From contig JASBSZ010000026.1 of the NCBI GenBank assembly GCA_030148665.1, positions 62,001 through 126,000 of the forward strand: a stretch of 64,000 nt of DNA, read 5' to 3'. The notes under the pieces were generated by a model, which was not told the origin of the DNA, made no database searches, and saw nothing but the letters and a program-made list of their open reading frames with translations. Below, piece after piece: positions 1 to 9,147 of the stretch (the stretch's first letter is position 1; each line of letters begins with the position of its first letter). The DNA comes from Alphaproteobacteria bacterium. GTDB taxonomy: Bacteria > Pseudomonadota > Alphaproteobacteria > Rhodobacterales > Rhodobacteraceae. The position numbers and the translations under genes are program-made.

Positions 1-990
1 GTGATCCAGCATCTTGCGCACACGCGCGGGCACGCCGCCCGGATAGCGCCTTTTCAACCCGGCACGCGCCAGGCGTTCCAGGCGCGCGGCAGGTGCCTCG
101 CCGCTGGCAACCTCGGACGGGTATTCATAACGCAGATCATCCAGCGAAAAGCGGCAGCGTTCGGCAATACGCCCGCTTTCATGAACGGCACCTTCATGGC
201 CGCGGAACAGCTGCAGCATTTCGGCCTCATCGCGCAGGCGGCGTTCGGCATTGGCCAACGCCGCGCGCCCCAAATGGTCGACACGGCAACCCTTGCGAAT
301 GGCGGTCAGCACATCGGCAAGACGGCGACGGTGCGGGCGGTGCATGATTGGCAGGGCCTGGGCGACAGGAGGGATGGCAAGGCTTTCGGCCAGCGCGGTG
401 AGGTGATCAAAGCGGGTGCTGTCCTGCCCGTCATAACGGGGAGCCATCACCAGGCTGCATTGACCGGGGAAGCGGGAGGTCAGGCGGTGGGCATGGGAAA
501 GCCAGTCTTTTGCGGGGGAAACCCCCGGCAATAGCAGCATTTCCTGCCCCTCGCCCCATTCCAGCAGGTCGCCGAACCGCAGCAGACATTTTCCCTTGTC
601 GGCCCGCAGCTGTCCGGCCGTCAGCATCCGGCAGAGCCGCCCCCAGGCTGCGCGGTCACGCGGCAGAACAATCAGGGAAAAGCCGCTGTCCAGCACCAGC
701 CGCGCCGCCGGGATCAGACGCGGCACGGTCAGGATCGCGGCCGACGGTGCGGCGGGCGCACCCTCGGGACGGGGCGGTCCGATGGTTTCGGCCTTCTGCC
801 GCAACTGCACCCAGCGTGCCACCTCGCGCAGCTCGACATGCGCCCGCACGATGCCGGCGACCGAGTTCTCATCGGCAATCGCCAGCGCCGGCATCCCCAT
901 CAGCGCCGCCAGATCGGCGTATTCCTCGGGGTGTGCGGCGCCGTGCAGAAAGGTGAAATTCGATGTGATTCCCAGCTCAACATATGCCAT
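1..990 (-). CDS. dnaE2: Error-prone DNA polymerase DnaE2 (ImuC), N-terminal part, cut by window edge
   Basis: The frame stays open from an ATG at 990 down to base 1, giving the first 330 residues of a much longer protein (the family is about 1,000-1,100 residues). The N-terminus is a PHP domain of the C-family polymerase alpha subunits: residues 3-11 read YVELGITSN and residues 12-51 carry the FLHGAAHPEE and ALAIADENS motifs. The wording YVELG.TSNF is typical of DnaE2 rather than replicative DnaE1. DnaE2 acts with ImuA and ImuB in SOS-induced translesion synthesis. Here the gene on its 5' side is rppH, so imuA-imuB are not directly upstream; they may be elsewhere. A LexA-like box lies just before the start codon. 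The active site and C-terminus lie outside the window and cannot be judged. Confidence 0.9.
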   Translation of the reverse strand, partial: MAYVELGITSNFTFLHGAAHPEEYADLAALMGMPALAIADENSVAGIVRAHVELREVARWVQLRQKAETIGPPRPEGAPAAPSAAILTVPRLIPAARLVLDSGFSLIVLPRDRAAWGRLCRMLTAGQLRADKGKCLLRFGDLLEWGEGQEMLLLPGVSPAKDWLSHAHRLTSRFPGQCSLVMAPRYDGQDSTRFDHLTALAESLAIPPVAQALPIMHRPHRRRLADVLTAIRKGCRVDHLGRAALANAERRLRDEAEMLQLFRGHEGAVHESGRIAERCRFSLDDLRYEYPSEVASGEAPAARLERLARAGLKRRYPGGVPARVRKMLDH

Positions 991-1002
991 GCCGGGCAGT
1001 AT

Positions 1003-1017
1003 ATTCACCTTTTGTTC
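1003..1017 (-). promoter_or_regulatory. Putative LexA/SOS box upstream of dnaE2
   Basis: Read in the gene direction this is GAAC-N7-GAAT, one base away from the alphaproteobacterial LexA operator GAAC-N7-GAAC (GTTC-N7-GTTC on the other strand). It ends 13 bases before the dnaE2 ATG. The position and the target gene, a known SOS gene type, support the call; one mismatch in an 8-base consensus leaves chance possible. Confidence 0.55.
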
Positions 1018-1049
1018 GCAACGCGAGTCTCTGACGAAAATTGCGGGAA

Positions 1050-1547
1050 TCAGGCGGTGTCTTCGCCGATCTGTTCACAGAATTCGCGAATGACGCGCTC
1101 ATAAGTGTCGCGCTTGAAGGGGACGATGCGCGACAACAGCTCTTCGGCGGGCAGCCAGCACCATCGGCTGAATTCCGGGTGATCGGTTTCGATGTCGATC
1201 TGGCTGTCGTCACCGTGAAAGCGCATCAGGAACCAGCGCTGTTTCTGCCCGCGATAGCGACCGTTCCACAGTTTCGGAACCAGGTGATAAGGCAGATCAT
1301 AGGGGATCCAGTCATGTGTTTCGGCCACGATCTCGACCGCCTCGGGCGGGATACCCGTTTCCTCCTGCAACTCGCGCAGGGCCGCGTCGCGCGGATCCTC
1401 GCCCGGTTCGACCCCGCCCTGGGGCATCTGCCAGGCGTCCATGTTGCTGTCGATCCGCTGCCCCGCAAAGATCCTGCCATCGCCGTTGCACAGCATGATC
1501 CCGACGCAGGGGCGGTAAGGCAGGTCGTCGAAATTACCGCTGCTCAT
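1050..1547 (-). CDS. rppH: RNA pyrophosphohydrolase RppH (NUDIX)
   Basis: This 165-residue NUDIX hydrolase removes pyrophosphate from the 5' end of triphosphorylated RNA and so opens transcripts to decay in the cytoplasm. A complete Nudix box is visible at residues 44-66 (GGVEPGE, then REL.EETGI), with the conserved arginine-glutamate and glutamate pair for metal binding. The length and the YRPCVGIML start region and [10 protein letters not shown] stretch match the RppH family rather than MutT. I chose the ATG at 1547; a TTG nine codons upstream is possible but less likely. It lies between ctpA and dnaE2 on the same strand, separated from ctpA by a strong hairpin. Confidence 0.93.
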   Translation of the reverse strand: MSSGNFDDLPYRPCVGIMLCNGDGRIFAGQRIDSNMDAWQMPQGGVEPGEDPRDAALRELQEETGIPPEAVEIVAETHDWIPYDLPYHLVPKLWNGRYRGQKQRWFLMRFHGDDSQIDIETDHPEFSRWCWLPAEELLSRIVPFKRDTYERVIREFCEQIGEDTA

Positions 1548-1584
1548 CGAACCGTTCCCGTGATATCTGTCCAATACCCGTCAC

Positions 1585-1611
1585 GCCCCGATCACGGCAT
1601 GCGATCGGGGC
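1585..1611. other. Perfect 9-bp hairpin between ctpA and rppH
   Basis: GCCCCGATC at 1585-1593 and GATCGGGGC at 1603-1611 form a perfect stem with a 9-base loop. No T-run follows on either strand, so this is not a classical intrinsic terminator. It could be a Rho-linked or processing signal after ctpA. Confidence 0.5.
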
Positions 1612-1631
1612 ACGACTCTGATATAGGGTTT

Positions 1632-2960
1632 TCAGTTCGCCTTTTTAAGAACCGCCATTCCGCGCAGCAGGTCGATGGCATAGGCCAGCTGGTAATCCTC
1701 GGCCCGTTTGCGGGCGGCCTCGATACGCGCCTTGCGTTCCTGTTCAAGCTGCTTCTTTTCCTCGGGCGTCAGGCTGTCATTCTTGAGCGCGCCGCGCAGA
1801 TCGGCCTCGGACAGGAATTTCGGCTTTTTGTCCTTGCTGTCCACCTTGGCAGGCGGGCGCTGTTCGACAATGATGTCCGGCAGGATGCCCAGGTTCTGGA
1901 TCGACCGGCCCGAGGGCGTGTAATAGCGGGCGGTTGTCAGGCGCATGGCGCCATTGCCTTGCAGCGGGATGATCGTCTGGACCGAACCCTTGCCAAAGCT
2001 CTGGGTGCCGACAACCACGGCGCGACGATGATCCTTGAGCGCCCCTGAAACGATTTCCGAGGCCGAAGCCGAACCACCGTTGATCAGCACGACGATGGGC
2101 TTGCCCTGCGCCAGATCGCCTTGTGTTGCATTGAATCGCTCAGTATCCTGCGGATTGCGCCCGCGGGTCGAGACGATCTCGCCCTTGTCGAGAAAGGCAT
2201 CGGCAACCAGGATCGCCTGATTCAGCAGGCCGCCGGGATTGTTGCGCAGATCCAGCACGATGCCGTTGATCTTGTTGATGCCGCCGGCCTTTTTCAGCAT
2301 CTTCTTCAGACCTTCCTTGAGGTTCGGATAGGTCTGATCGGTGAAGGAACTGATCCTCAGGACGACCGCATCACCTTCGAGCTTGGCCCTGGTGGCCTTG
2401 ATCTTGATGGTGTCGCGGATGATCGAAATGTCGAACGGCTTGTCCACCCCCTTGCGCACGACGGTGATCACGATTTCCGAGCCAACCGGCCCGCGCATCA
2501 GATCGACCGCCTCGTTCAGGGTCAGGCCCTGTACGGACTTGCCATCGACCTTGACGATCAGGTCGCCCGGCTTGACTCCGGCCTCGGCAGCCGGGGTGCC
2601 GTCGATGGGCGACACGACCTTGACGTACCCGTCCTGCTGGGTGACCTCGATGCCCAGCCCGCCGAATTCCCCGCGGGTCTGCACCTGCATGGCCTTGTAG
2701 TCGCGCGGCGGCAGATAGCTGGAATGTGGATCCAGCGATGTCAGCATGCCGTTGATGGCGGCTTCGATCAGCTTGGTCTCGTCAACGGGTTCGACATATT
2801 GCGATCTGATGCGTTCAAAAATATTTCCGAACAGGTCAAGCTGCTCATAAGTCGATTTCTTGCTCTTGGCCTCTTGCGCGATCAGGGGCCCGGCCACCTG
2901 TGTCGTAAGCGCGACCGCGGCAAGCGTGCCACTGAGCGCGGCGATGACATATTTCTTCAT
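1632..2960 (-). CDS. ctpA: C-terminal processing protease CtpA (S41 family)
   Basis: A 442-residue periplasmic serine protease that trims or degrades proteins from their C-terminal ends. An N-terminal signal segment (residues 1-29, ending near LIAQEA) is followed by an N-terminal helical region, a PDZ domain at about 95-170 (GGLGIEV, then VKPGDLIVKVDG) and the S41 catalytic core. The likely nucleophile is Ser299 in SASASE and the general base Lys324 in SFGKGS, 25 residues apart as in known CtpA enzymes. The charged tail at about 367-420 is rich in Lys and Glu. The ATG at 2960 is preceded by AGGTAGGA. The gene directly follows an envC-like gene (10-base gap), and both act on the cell envelope, so they are probably co-transcribed with gpmI upstream. 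Confidence 0.95.
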   Translation of the reverse strand: MKKYVIAALSGTLAAVALTTQVAGPLIAQEAKSKKSTYEQLDLFGNIFERIRSQYVEPVDETKLIEAAINGMLTSLDPHSSYLPPRDYKAMQVQTRGEFGGLGIEVTQQDGYVKVVSPIDGTPAAEAGVKPGDLIVKVDGKSVQGLTLNEAVDLMRGPVGSEIVITVVRKGVDKPFDISIIRDTIKIKATRAKLEGDAVVLRISSFTDQTYPNLKEGLKKMLKKAGGINKINGIVLDLRNNPGGLLNQAILVADAFLDKGEIVSTRGRNPQDTERFNATQGDLAQGKPIVVLINGGSASASEIVSGALKDHRRAVVVGTQSFGKGSVQTIIPLQGNGAMRLTTARYYTPSGRSIQNLGILPDIIVEQRPPAKVDSKDKKPKFLSEADLRGALKNDSLTPEEKKQLEQERKARIEAARKRAEDYQLAYAIDLLRGMAVLKKAN

Positions 2961-2970
2961 GTTTTCTATC

Positions 2971-4131
2971 CTACCTGTCCTTCAGTATGAACCAGGCCGC
3001 CGGGTCGACCGGCTTGCGGTCCTTTCGAATCTCGATATAGAGGGTCTCCTGGCGAATGTCGCCAGAACCATCCGCGGTTTCAACCAGAAAGTCCCTTGCA
3101 GCCGGCTCGGCACCCCGCAACAGGCCGACCGGGTCGCCTGCCGACAGTATCTGGCCCACCTTGCCATAGATCTGTCCTAGCCCGGCAAGGATTATCAGGT
3201 AACCCGACTGGGGCTCAAGGATAATCACATTCCCGTAGTCCAGCAGCGGGCCGCGATATCGAATCGTTGCGGCCCAGGGCGTGGTGACCAGTGAAACCGG
3301 CGGCGCGGCAATCACGATTCCCGGCCGCCTGATTCCCGCCGCGTCGGCCTGGTTGAACCCATGCAGCAGGGTGCCATAGACGGGCAGCGGCAATTTCCCC
3401 CTGGCCGAGGCGAAATCGGGGCCGCTGGAATCGACCCCCTCGATTGGCAGATCCGACAGCCCCGCGGCAAAGCTGGTCAGGGTATCGCTGTTTCGGGCCA
3501 GCTGTTGCAGCCTCGCCGGATCCGACACCAGCCGACGCGGCAGTTTCCGGGTTCGCCGGCCGATCGCCTCGGCCAGCGCGACGCGGGCCTGCTGCACGCC
3601 CTTCAGACCGTTCTGGACATCTTCGAGCGCCGATTTCTGCAGCCCCTGCAAGACCTGCAATTCGCCGAGCCGCGTGCGCAGGTCCTGAACCCTGCGATAC
3701 AGCGCGGGGGTGACATCCGACAGGATCTGCCCGGATTCCGCGGTTGCCAGCGCCCCCGACGGGTGGATCAGCACCAGAGGCGCCGGAGCCCGGCCCAGGG
3801 TCTGCAAGACCCCGATCAGGCGGGCAAGCTGTGCACGACGGTTGGCAAACTCCAGCTTCAGTGATTGTTCCTTGATCGCGGCGCGGCGCAGGGCCTCGCG
3901 CATGGCACGCAGGCCGTCCTCATAGGCCCGCACGACGCGGCTGAGCGCGGCAACCCGATCCCCGGCCTCGGTCGCATCCGAAAGGGCGCGGGTCGCCGCG
4001 CGCAACTCGTCCGCGGCGGTGCGGGCATCGAAAACCGGATCGCCATTCGCCCTCGCCACCCCCGTATGACCAGCCCCCAACATCAATCCGAGGGCAAGGG
4101 CAAGGGCGATGCGGCGGGCGATAACCATCAT
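2971..4131 (-). CDS. EnvC-like murein hydrolase activator, degenerate M23 domain
   Basis: A 386-residue predicted periplasmic protein: signal peptide at 1-28 (ending GVARAN), a long Ala/Arg/Glu/Leu-rich helical coiled-coil region at about 33-235, and a C-terminal LytM/M23-like beta domain at about 250-380. The zinc-binding histidines of active M23 peptidases are absent: the GxxxHxGxD site reads RRPGIVIAA and the HxH site reads LAGLGQ. That is the pattern of EnvC, which activates amidases at the division septum instead of cutting itself. The ATG overlaps the gpmI stop (ATGA at 4128-4131), suggesting translational coupling, and ctpA follows after 10 bases. The gpmI-envC-ctpA order is common in alphaproteobacteria. 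Confidence 0.85.
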   Translation of the reverse strand: MMVIARRIALALALGLMLGAGHTGVARANGDPVFDARTAADELRAATRALSDATEAGDRVAALSRVVRAYEDGLRAMREALRRAAIKEQSLKLEFANRRAQLARLIGVLQTLGRAPAPLVLIHPSGALATAESGQILSDVTPALYRRVQDLRTRLGELQVLQGLQKSALEDVQNGLKGVQQARVALAEAIGRRTRKLPRRLVSDPARLQQLARNSDTLTSFAAGLSDLPIEGVDSSGPDFASARGKLPLPVYGTLLHGFNQADAAGIRRPGIVIAAPPVSLVTTPWAATIRYRGPLLDYGNVIILEPQSGYLIILAGLGQIYGKVGQILSAGDPVGLLRGAEPAARDFLVETADGSGDIRQETLYIEIRKDRKPVDPAAWFILKDR

Positions 4132-5660
4132 GAAAGCAGGCTGACCCCGGTCATCTCGGGCGGCTGCTCCAGCCCCATCAGCGCCAGCAGGGTCGGTGCC
4201 AGATCGGCCAGACGCCCGCCGTCGCGCAGCCTTGCGCCATCGGGGCCGCCAACCAGGATGACCGGCACAGGGTTGGTGGTATGCGCCGTATGCGGGTTGC
4301 CGGTTTCCGGGTCGATCATGGTTTCGCAGTTGCCATGATCGGCGGTGATGATCATTGCCCCGCCGACCTTTTCCAGCGCGTCAACCACCTGGCCAAGGCC
4401 GCGATCCACCGCCTCGACCGCCTTGATCGCCGCCTGCAGATCGCCGGTATGACCCACCATGTCTGGGTTGGCATAGTTGGTCACGATCAGGTCATAGCCC
4501 TCTTCGATCGCCTTGACGAAACGCGCCGTCACCTCGGCCGACGACATTTCCGGCGCCTGGTCATATGTGGCCACCTTGGGGCTGTTGGGCATCATGCGAT
4601 CTTCGCCCTGTTCGGGGGTTTCCTCGCCGCCATTGAGGAAAAAGGTGACATGGGGGTATTTCTCGGTTTCCGCCAGGCGGAACTGCCGCAGCCCGTGTTG
4701 CGCAACCCAGTGGCCCAGCGTGTTGACGATGTTTTCCTTGGGAAACAGCACATCCATGTATTTGTCATGCTCGTCGGAATAGCTGGCAAAGCCGGCCATG
4801 GCTGCCAGATCGGCGCGGTTCGATACGTCAAAGGCGTCAAATCCCGGCGCGCCCAGCGCCGCCATCAGCTCGCGCGCGCGGTCGGCGCGGAAATTGAGGC
4901 ACAGAACGCCGTCACCGTCTATCATGCCGGGATAGTCGCCAATCACCGTCGGGGTGATGAACTCATCCGTTTCGCCCCGCGAGGCGGCCGCCGACACGGC
5001 ATCCGCCGGGTTTTCCGCTGTCAGCCCCTTTGCGCGGACAATGGCGTCAAAGGCCCGTTCCACACGATCCCAGCGCTTGTCGCGGTCCATGGCGTAAAAA
5101 CGGCCGATCACGGTGGCGATGCGCGCATTTTCCGGCAGTTCCGCCTGCAACCGCGCCAGATCCGGCGTGGCCGATCCGGGCGGCACATCGCGCCCATCGG
5201 TCAGCGCATGAACCCGGACGGGAATGCCGGCCGCGGCGATAACCCGCGCGGCGGCAATGGCATGGTCGATATGGGCATGAACGCCGCCTTCCGACATCAG
5301 ACCAATCAGATGCGCGGCACCGCCCGATTTGCGCAGCTTGTCGATGAACCGTTGCAGCGCGGGGTTTTTCGCGAAACTGCCATCCTCGATCGCCAGCCCG
5401 ATCCGGCCCAGATCCATCGAAACCACACGGCCCGCGCCGATATTCATGTGGCCGACCTCGGAGTTTCCCATCTGCCCGTCTGGCAGGCCCACATCGCGCC
5501 CGCTGGTTTTCAGCGTGGCATGGGGGCAGGTCTGCATCAGCCGATCATAGGTCGGGGTATTGGCCAGCGCGACCGCATTGTTTTCACGCGCCTCGCGCAA
5601 ACCCCAGCCATCAAGAATACACAGGGCCACGGGCCGGGGGCGATCGTTGGAAAGGGTCAT
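4128..5660 (-). CDS. gpmI: 2,3-bisphosphoglycerate-independent phosphoglycerate mutase
   Basis: A 510-residue cytoplasmic enzyme of glycolysis/gluconeogenesis that converts 3-phosphoglycerate to 2-phosphoglycerate, normally manganese-dependent. The alkaline phosphatase-like metal site is visible: DGWG at residues 17-20, the catalytic Ser67 in GQMGNSEVGHMNIGAG, and TADHGNCE with HTAHT near the C-terminus. The length is typical for the family. Start at the ATG at 5660. It is the first gene of a minus-strand unit gpmI-envC-ctpA, with a 4-base overlap to the envC-like gene. Confidence 0.97.
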   Translation of the reverse strand: MTLSNDRPRPVALCILDGWGLREARENNAVALANTPTYDRLMQTCPHATLKTSGRDVGLPDGQMGNSEVGHMNIGAGRVVSMDLGRIGLAIEDGSFAKNPALQRFIDKLRKSGGAAHLIGLMSEGGVHAHIDHAIAAARVIAAAGIPVRVHALTDGRDVPPGSATPDLARLQAELPENARIATVIGRFYAMDRDKRWDRVERAFDAIVRAKGLTAENPADAVSAAASRGETDEFITPTVIGDYPGMIDGDGVLCLNFRADRARELMAALGAPGFDAFDVSNRADLAAMAGFASYSDEHDKYMDVLFPKENIVNTLGHWVAQHGLRQFRLAETEKYPHVTFFLNGGEETPEQGEDRMMPNSPKVATYDQAPEMSSAEVTARFVKAIEEGYDLIVTNYANPDMVGHTGDLQAAIKAVEAVDRGLGQVVDALEKVGGAMIITADHGNCETMIDPETGNPHTAHTTNPVPVILVGGPDGARLRDGGRLADLAPTLLALMGLEQPPEMTGVSLLS

Positions 5661-5736
5661 CTGCTCGTCCGGTTTGGATTGCTTGTTCGCGCGGCAGGAT
5701 AAGCCCCCCTGTTCGGGACCACAAGCATGCTTGCCC

Positions 5737-6729
5737 TCAGCCCTGCGCCGCCGACATGTCGCGCAGCCTGTCGGTTGCCGCTACCAGGGCTGCGGCGATG
5801 CCAGGCTCGGACATGGCGTGACCGGCCGTCGGGATCATCGAAAGCCGCGCGTCTTTCCACCCATCGGCCAGCGCACGCGCCCCTGCGGGCGGGCAGATCA
5901 TGTCGTATCGTCCCTGCACGATATGGCCCGGTATTCCCCGCAGCCGGTCGAGATTGCTCAGGATTTCCTGCCCGGGTGCCAGGAATCCGCCATTTGCAAA
6001 ATAATGGTTTTCAAGCCGGGCAAAGGCATAGGCATATTCATCGGGCATGTTGTGCCCCACGCGCGCGGTGCCGGGATCCAGTACCGCCAGGGCATTTTCC
6101 CACCTTGTCCAGGCGCGGGCACATCTTGCCACCTCGTCCCGGTCGGAACCGAAAAGACGGCGATGATAGGCGGTGATCAGGTCGTGCCTTTCGCCCTCGG
6201 GAATGGGTGCGACGAATTTTCGCCATTCCTCGGGCCAGAAATGCGCGGCACCCCCGCCATAGAACCAGTCCAGCTCGGCCCGGGTCATCAGGAAAACCCC
6301 GCGCAACACCAATGCGCCGACATGTTCGGGATGCGTCTGCGCGTAGATCAGCGAAAGAGTCGCCCCCCACGAGCCGCCAAATACCACCCATCTGTCGATA
6401 CCCAGCAGGGTACGGATCCGCTCCATGTCGGCGACCAGATCCCATGTCGTGTTGTTTTCGACACTGCCATGCGGGCGCGACCGGCCGCAGCCCCGCTGAT
6501 CGAACAGGATGATGCGATAGTGGCCGGGGTCAAAGAAGCGCCGCATCGCCGGGCTGCAACCACCGCCCGGGCCGCCATGAACGACGATCACGGGCGCGCC
6601 TCGGGGGTTTCCGCATTGCTCGACATAGATGCGGTGCCCCCCGCCGACGCTCAATATTCGCGAATCGAACGGGCCGATCGACGGATACAGCATGTCATAA
6701 GTGCTCTTTTGGCTCGCGGACTTGTCCAT
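5737..6729 (-). CDS. pip: Proline iminopeptidase (prolyl aminopeptidase), alpha/beta hydrolase
   Basis: A 330-residue S33 peptidase that releases N-terminal proline from peptides in the cytoplasm. The family signature HGGPGGG (51-57, oxyanion hole), FDQRGCGRS (76-84), nucleophile Ser120 in GGSWG, Asp276 in GRYDMICPP and His304 in TAGHAMSE are all present, completing the catalytic triad. Length matches the family. It is divergent from ubiG, whose coding start lies 71 bases away, so both promoters must sit in that gap. Confidence 0.95.
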   Translation of the reverse strand: MDKSASQKSTYDMLYPSIGPFDSRILSVGGGHRIYVEQCGNPRGAPVIVVHGGPGGGCSPAMRRFFDPGHYRIILFDQRGCGRSRPHGSVENNTTWDLVADMERIRTLLGIDRWVVFGGSWGATLSLIYAQTHPEHVGALVLRGVFLMTRAELDWFYGGGAAHFWPEEWRKFVAPIPEGERHDLITAYHRRLFGSDRDEVARCARAWTRWENALAVLDPGTARVGHNMPDEYAYAFARLENHYFANGGFLAPGQEILSNLDRLRGIPGHIVQGRYDMICPPAGARALADGWKDARLSMIPTAGHAMSEPGIAAALVAATDRLRDMSAAQG

Positions 6730-6800
6730 CTGTGTATTATAGAAGCCCTGTCAATTCCCGTTCACGCTGGCAACATTGGCAGTTTGCCGAGGAGAGTGCA

Positions 6801-7547
6801 ATGCAATCCACCAATACGGTCGATCCCGGAGAAGTCGCCAAGTTCGAGGCCATGGCCGCCGAATGGTGGGATGCCACCGGCAAGTTCAAGCCGCTGCACA
6901 TGATGAATCCATGCCGGCTGGATTACATTACCGATCAGATTGCCGCCGAATTCAACCGCGATCTGACCGCCCCTGGGGCGTTCGAGGGTTTGCGCCTGCT
7001 CGATATCGGCTGCGGCGGCGGCCTGCTGTCCGAACCGATGGCGCGGCTTGGCGCCACGGTCGTCGGGGCGGATGCCGCGCCCACCAATATCGAGGTCGCC
7101 CGGATTCATGCGGCCAGATCGGGGCTGGAAATCGACTATCGCAACACCACGGCCGAGGCGCTGGCGGCCGATGGCGAACAGTTCGACGTAGTCCTGAACA
7201 TGGAGGTGATCGAACATGTTTCCGACCCGGCCGCCTATCTGCGCGCCTGTCACGACCTGCTGAAACCGGGCGGGCTGATGATTACCTCGACCATCAACCG
7301 CAATCCGAAATCCTTCATGGTCGCGATTGTCGGGGCCGAGCAGATCATGCGCTGGCTGCCCCGCGGCACCCATGAGTGGAAGAAATTCATCACCCCGGAC
7401 GAGCTGTTTGACCTGATCCGCGGCGCCGGTCTGAATCCGGTCGATCGCAAGGGTTTCGTGTTCAACCCGCTGACCTGGGAATGGAAGGTGTCGGACCGCG
7501 ATCTGAGTGTGAACTACGTGACCGCCAGCGTCAGGCCGGGGGAATGA
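6801..7547 (+). CDS. ubiG: Ubiquinone biosynthesis O-methyltransferase UbiG
   Basis: A 248-residue SAM-dependent methyltransferase that performs both O-methylations in ubiquinone synthesis. The SAM-binding motif I is [19 protein letters not shown] around residues 66-84, followed by VVGADAA and the LNMEVIEHV motif; the N-terminal [10 protein letters not shown] and MNPCRLDYI stretches are typical of UbiG. I chose the ATG at 6801 because GAGGAG lies at 6789-6794, just upstream; an in-frame extension to 6732 is not supported by a ribosome binding site. Convergent with the MarR gene, with only a 6-base gap. Confidence 0.96.
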   Translation: MQSTNTVDPGEVAKFEAMAAEWWDATGKFKPLHMMNPCRLDYITDQIAAEFNRDLTAPGAFEGLRLLDIGCGGGLLSEPMARLGATVVGADAAPTNIEVARIHAARSGLEIDYRNTTAEALAADGEQFDVVLNMEVIEHVSDPAAYLRACHDLLKPGGLMITSTINRNPKSFMVAIVGAEQIMRWLPRGTHEWKKFITPDELFDLIRGAGLNPVDRKGFVFNPLTWEWKVSDRDLSVNYVTASVRPGE

Positions 7548-7553
7548 ACGGCG

Positions 7554-7997
7554 TCAGCCTTCTTCCTCGAGCAATGCGCGCAATTCGCGCAGGAACGGCA
7601 ATGCGGCCCTGATCTTGTCGGCGCCCAGCGCCTGCACCACGTCGTCGAAAACCGGCGCGATCGCGCGGACGGCCTCGGCCCGGGCGGCCTCGCCTGCCGG
7701 GCTGATGGCCACGAACTTGCGCCGGGCATCATCCCAGTCCGGGCGGATGTGAACGTAACCTGCGGCCTCGAGCTTGCCCAGCGTGTTGGTCATTGCGCCC
7801 TTGGTCACATGGAACAGGCGTGCCAGCTGGGCCGGCGTGCGCTCGCTGCCGACATGGGCCAGATGGTTCAGCACGGAGAAATGCGAAACCTCCATCCCCT
7901 TGGGCAGAACACGGGTCAGCTTGGCACGGGCCAGCTGGTCGGCCATGGCGATCTCGCTGAACAGGGCAATGGCCAGGGGATCGTTGTGGACGGTCAC
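7554..7997 (-). CDS. MarR-family transcriptional regulator
   Basis: A 147-residue winged-helix regulator. Residues about 35-100 carry the MarR core: SHFSVLNHLAHVGSERTPAQLARLF, recognition helix TKGAMTNTLGKLEAAGYV, and the wing DWDDARRKFVAISPAG with the typical D.R......L(I)..G pattern. The ligand and targets are not readable from sequence. The start is the GTG at 7997, which overlaps the stop of the preceding amidohydrolase gene in a GTGA, so the two are probably translated together; the longer frame starting at 8021 would run into that gene. Possible targets are its own operon partners (amidohydrolase and grxC). Confidence 0.85.
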   Translation of the reverse strand: MTVHNDPLAIALFSEIAMADQLARAKLTRVLPKGMEVSHFSVLNHLAHVGSERTPAQLARLFHVTKGAMTNTLGKLEAAGYVHIRPDWDDARRKFVAISPAGEAARAEAVRAIAPVFDDVVQALGADKIRAALPFLRELRALLEEEG

Positions 7998-8845
7998 GAT
8001 GGCCCCCCGCCCGATAGCCACTCGAACGGGCGGTCATGGGTCAGCGAAGGCACGCGGGCGCGAGCGCGGTCCACATCGTCAAGGTCGATATCGAGGATGA
8101 CGACACCCGGTTCGGTGCCGCCATCGGCGATGATCTCGCCCCACGGCGCCACCGCCAGAGAATGGCCATAGGTCTGACGCGGCCGCCCTTCGCTGATTGC
8201 ATGGTCGCCGCATTGCGCCGGGGCCAGGATGAAACAGCCGGTCTCGATCGCACGAGCGCGCAGCAGCACATGCCAGTGGGCGGCGCCGGTGACCGGCGAA
8301 AAGGCCGCCGGCTGGGTGATGATCTGCGCGCCTTCCTTGGCCAGCGCGCGATGCAGCTGCGGAAAGCGCAGATCATAGCAGATGGTCATGCCGATCGCGC
8401 CAATGGGCGTGCGGGCCAGAACCAGCCTGTCGCCCGGACGGAAGGCATCGGATTCGCGCCAGGTCTCGGTTGCCGAGATGTCGACATCGAACATGTGTAT
8501 CTTGTCATAGCGCGCAACGATCCCACCATCGGGGCCGATCAGGAACGACCGGTTGGCAAACCGGCCATCCGGGTCGTCGTCTGTCTTCAGCGCGAGCGAG
8601 CCGATCAGCAGCCATATCCCCAACCCGGCCGCGACCTCGCGCAGGCGGGCAAGGGTCGGGTCGTCATGTTCATGGCTCAGCACCCTTTGCTGATGCTCGC
8701 GGCTGGTCGAGACACAGTTGGTGACCTCGGGCGTCAGCACGAATTCGGCGCCGTCCGCCGCGGCCTGCCGGATGAAATCCTCGGTCACCGGCAGGTTTTC
8801 CAGTGGCATGTCGCCGGAATTCAGCTGGACCAGCGCCACCCGCAT
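7994..8845 (-). CDS. Carbon-nitrogen hydrolase (nitrilase superfamily, Nit2-like omega-amidase group)
   Basis: A 283-residue nitrilase-fold amidohydrolase. The Glu-Lys-Cys catalytic triad is visible as Glu40 (LTPEVTN), Lys115 (RYDKIHMFDVD) and Cys156 (TICYDLRFPQLHR). The KIHLFD-type motif and the CYDLRFP cysteine motif resemble Nit1/Nit2, which clear deaminated glutathione or alpha-ketoglutaramate; this exact substrate is inferred from the family. Its neighbour upstream is a glutaredoxin, 5 bases away, which fits a glutathione-related role. Downstream it overlaps the MarR gene by 4 bases. Confidence 0.88.
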   Translation of the reverse strand: MRVALVQLNSGDMPLENLPVTEDFIRQAAADGAEFVLTPEVTNCVSTSREHQQRVLSHEHDDPTLARLREVAAGLGIWLLIGSLALKTDDDPDGRFANRSFLIGPDGGIVARYDKIHMFDVDISATETWRESDAFRPGDRLVLARTPIGAIGMTICYDLRFPQLHRALAKEGAQIITQPAAFSPVTGAAHWHVLLRARAIETGCFILAPAQCGDHAISEGRPRQTYGHSLAVAPWGEIIADGGTEPGVVILDIDLDDVDRARARVPSLTHDRPFEWLSGGGPS

Positions 8846-8850
8846 GGCGA

Positions 8851-9108
8851 TCAGGCCGCCAGCAGGCCGGTGAGCTTGCCCGAACGTTCGAGCTCGTACA
8901 GCTCGTCACAGCCGCCGATATGGTGGCCCCCGATAAAGATCTGAGGAACGGTTCGCCCGCCACCCGACCGCTGGACCATCTCGGCCCGGCGCTCGGGCTC
9001 GGCGCCCACGTCGATTTCGGTGTAGGGAACATTCTTTTGCTGCAGCAGCCGCTTGGCGGCCATGCAGTAGCCGCAAAAGCGGGTTGTGTAGATTTCGACC
9101 TGTTTCAT
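8851..9108 (-). CDS. grxC: Glutaredoxin 3
   Basis: An 85-residue dithiol glutaredoxin. The redox site is CGYC at residues 12-15 after the beta strand VEIYTTR, followed by the TVPQIFIGG cis-proline motif and the GGCDEL glutathione-binding turn. It reduces protein disulfides and glutathione mixed disulfides in the cytoplasm. It is the first gene of a three-gene minus-strand unit with the amidohydrolase and MarR genes. Confidence 0.95.
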   Translation of the reverse strand: MKQVEIYTTRFCGYCMAAKRLLQQKNVPYTEIDVGAEPERRAEMVQRSGGGRTVPQIFIGGHHIGGCDELYELERSGKLTGLLAA

Positions 9109-9147
9109 GGTTCAACCTTTGATCCGTTACCGGGGCATTTAACGGAT

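Noticed and set aside
2971-4131. Active M23 endopeptidase
   Set aside because: The zinc-ligand histidines of M23 enzymes are absent, so I call it an EnvC-like activator.
4281-5702. A 473-residue plus-strand frame opposite gpmI
   Set aside because: gpmI has all catalytic motifs on the minus strand; the plus-strand product is rich in His, Arg and Gly without family pattern.
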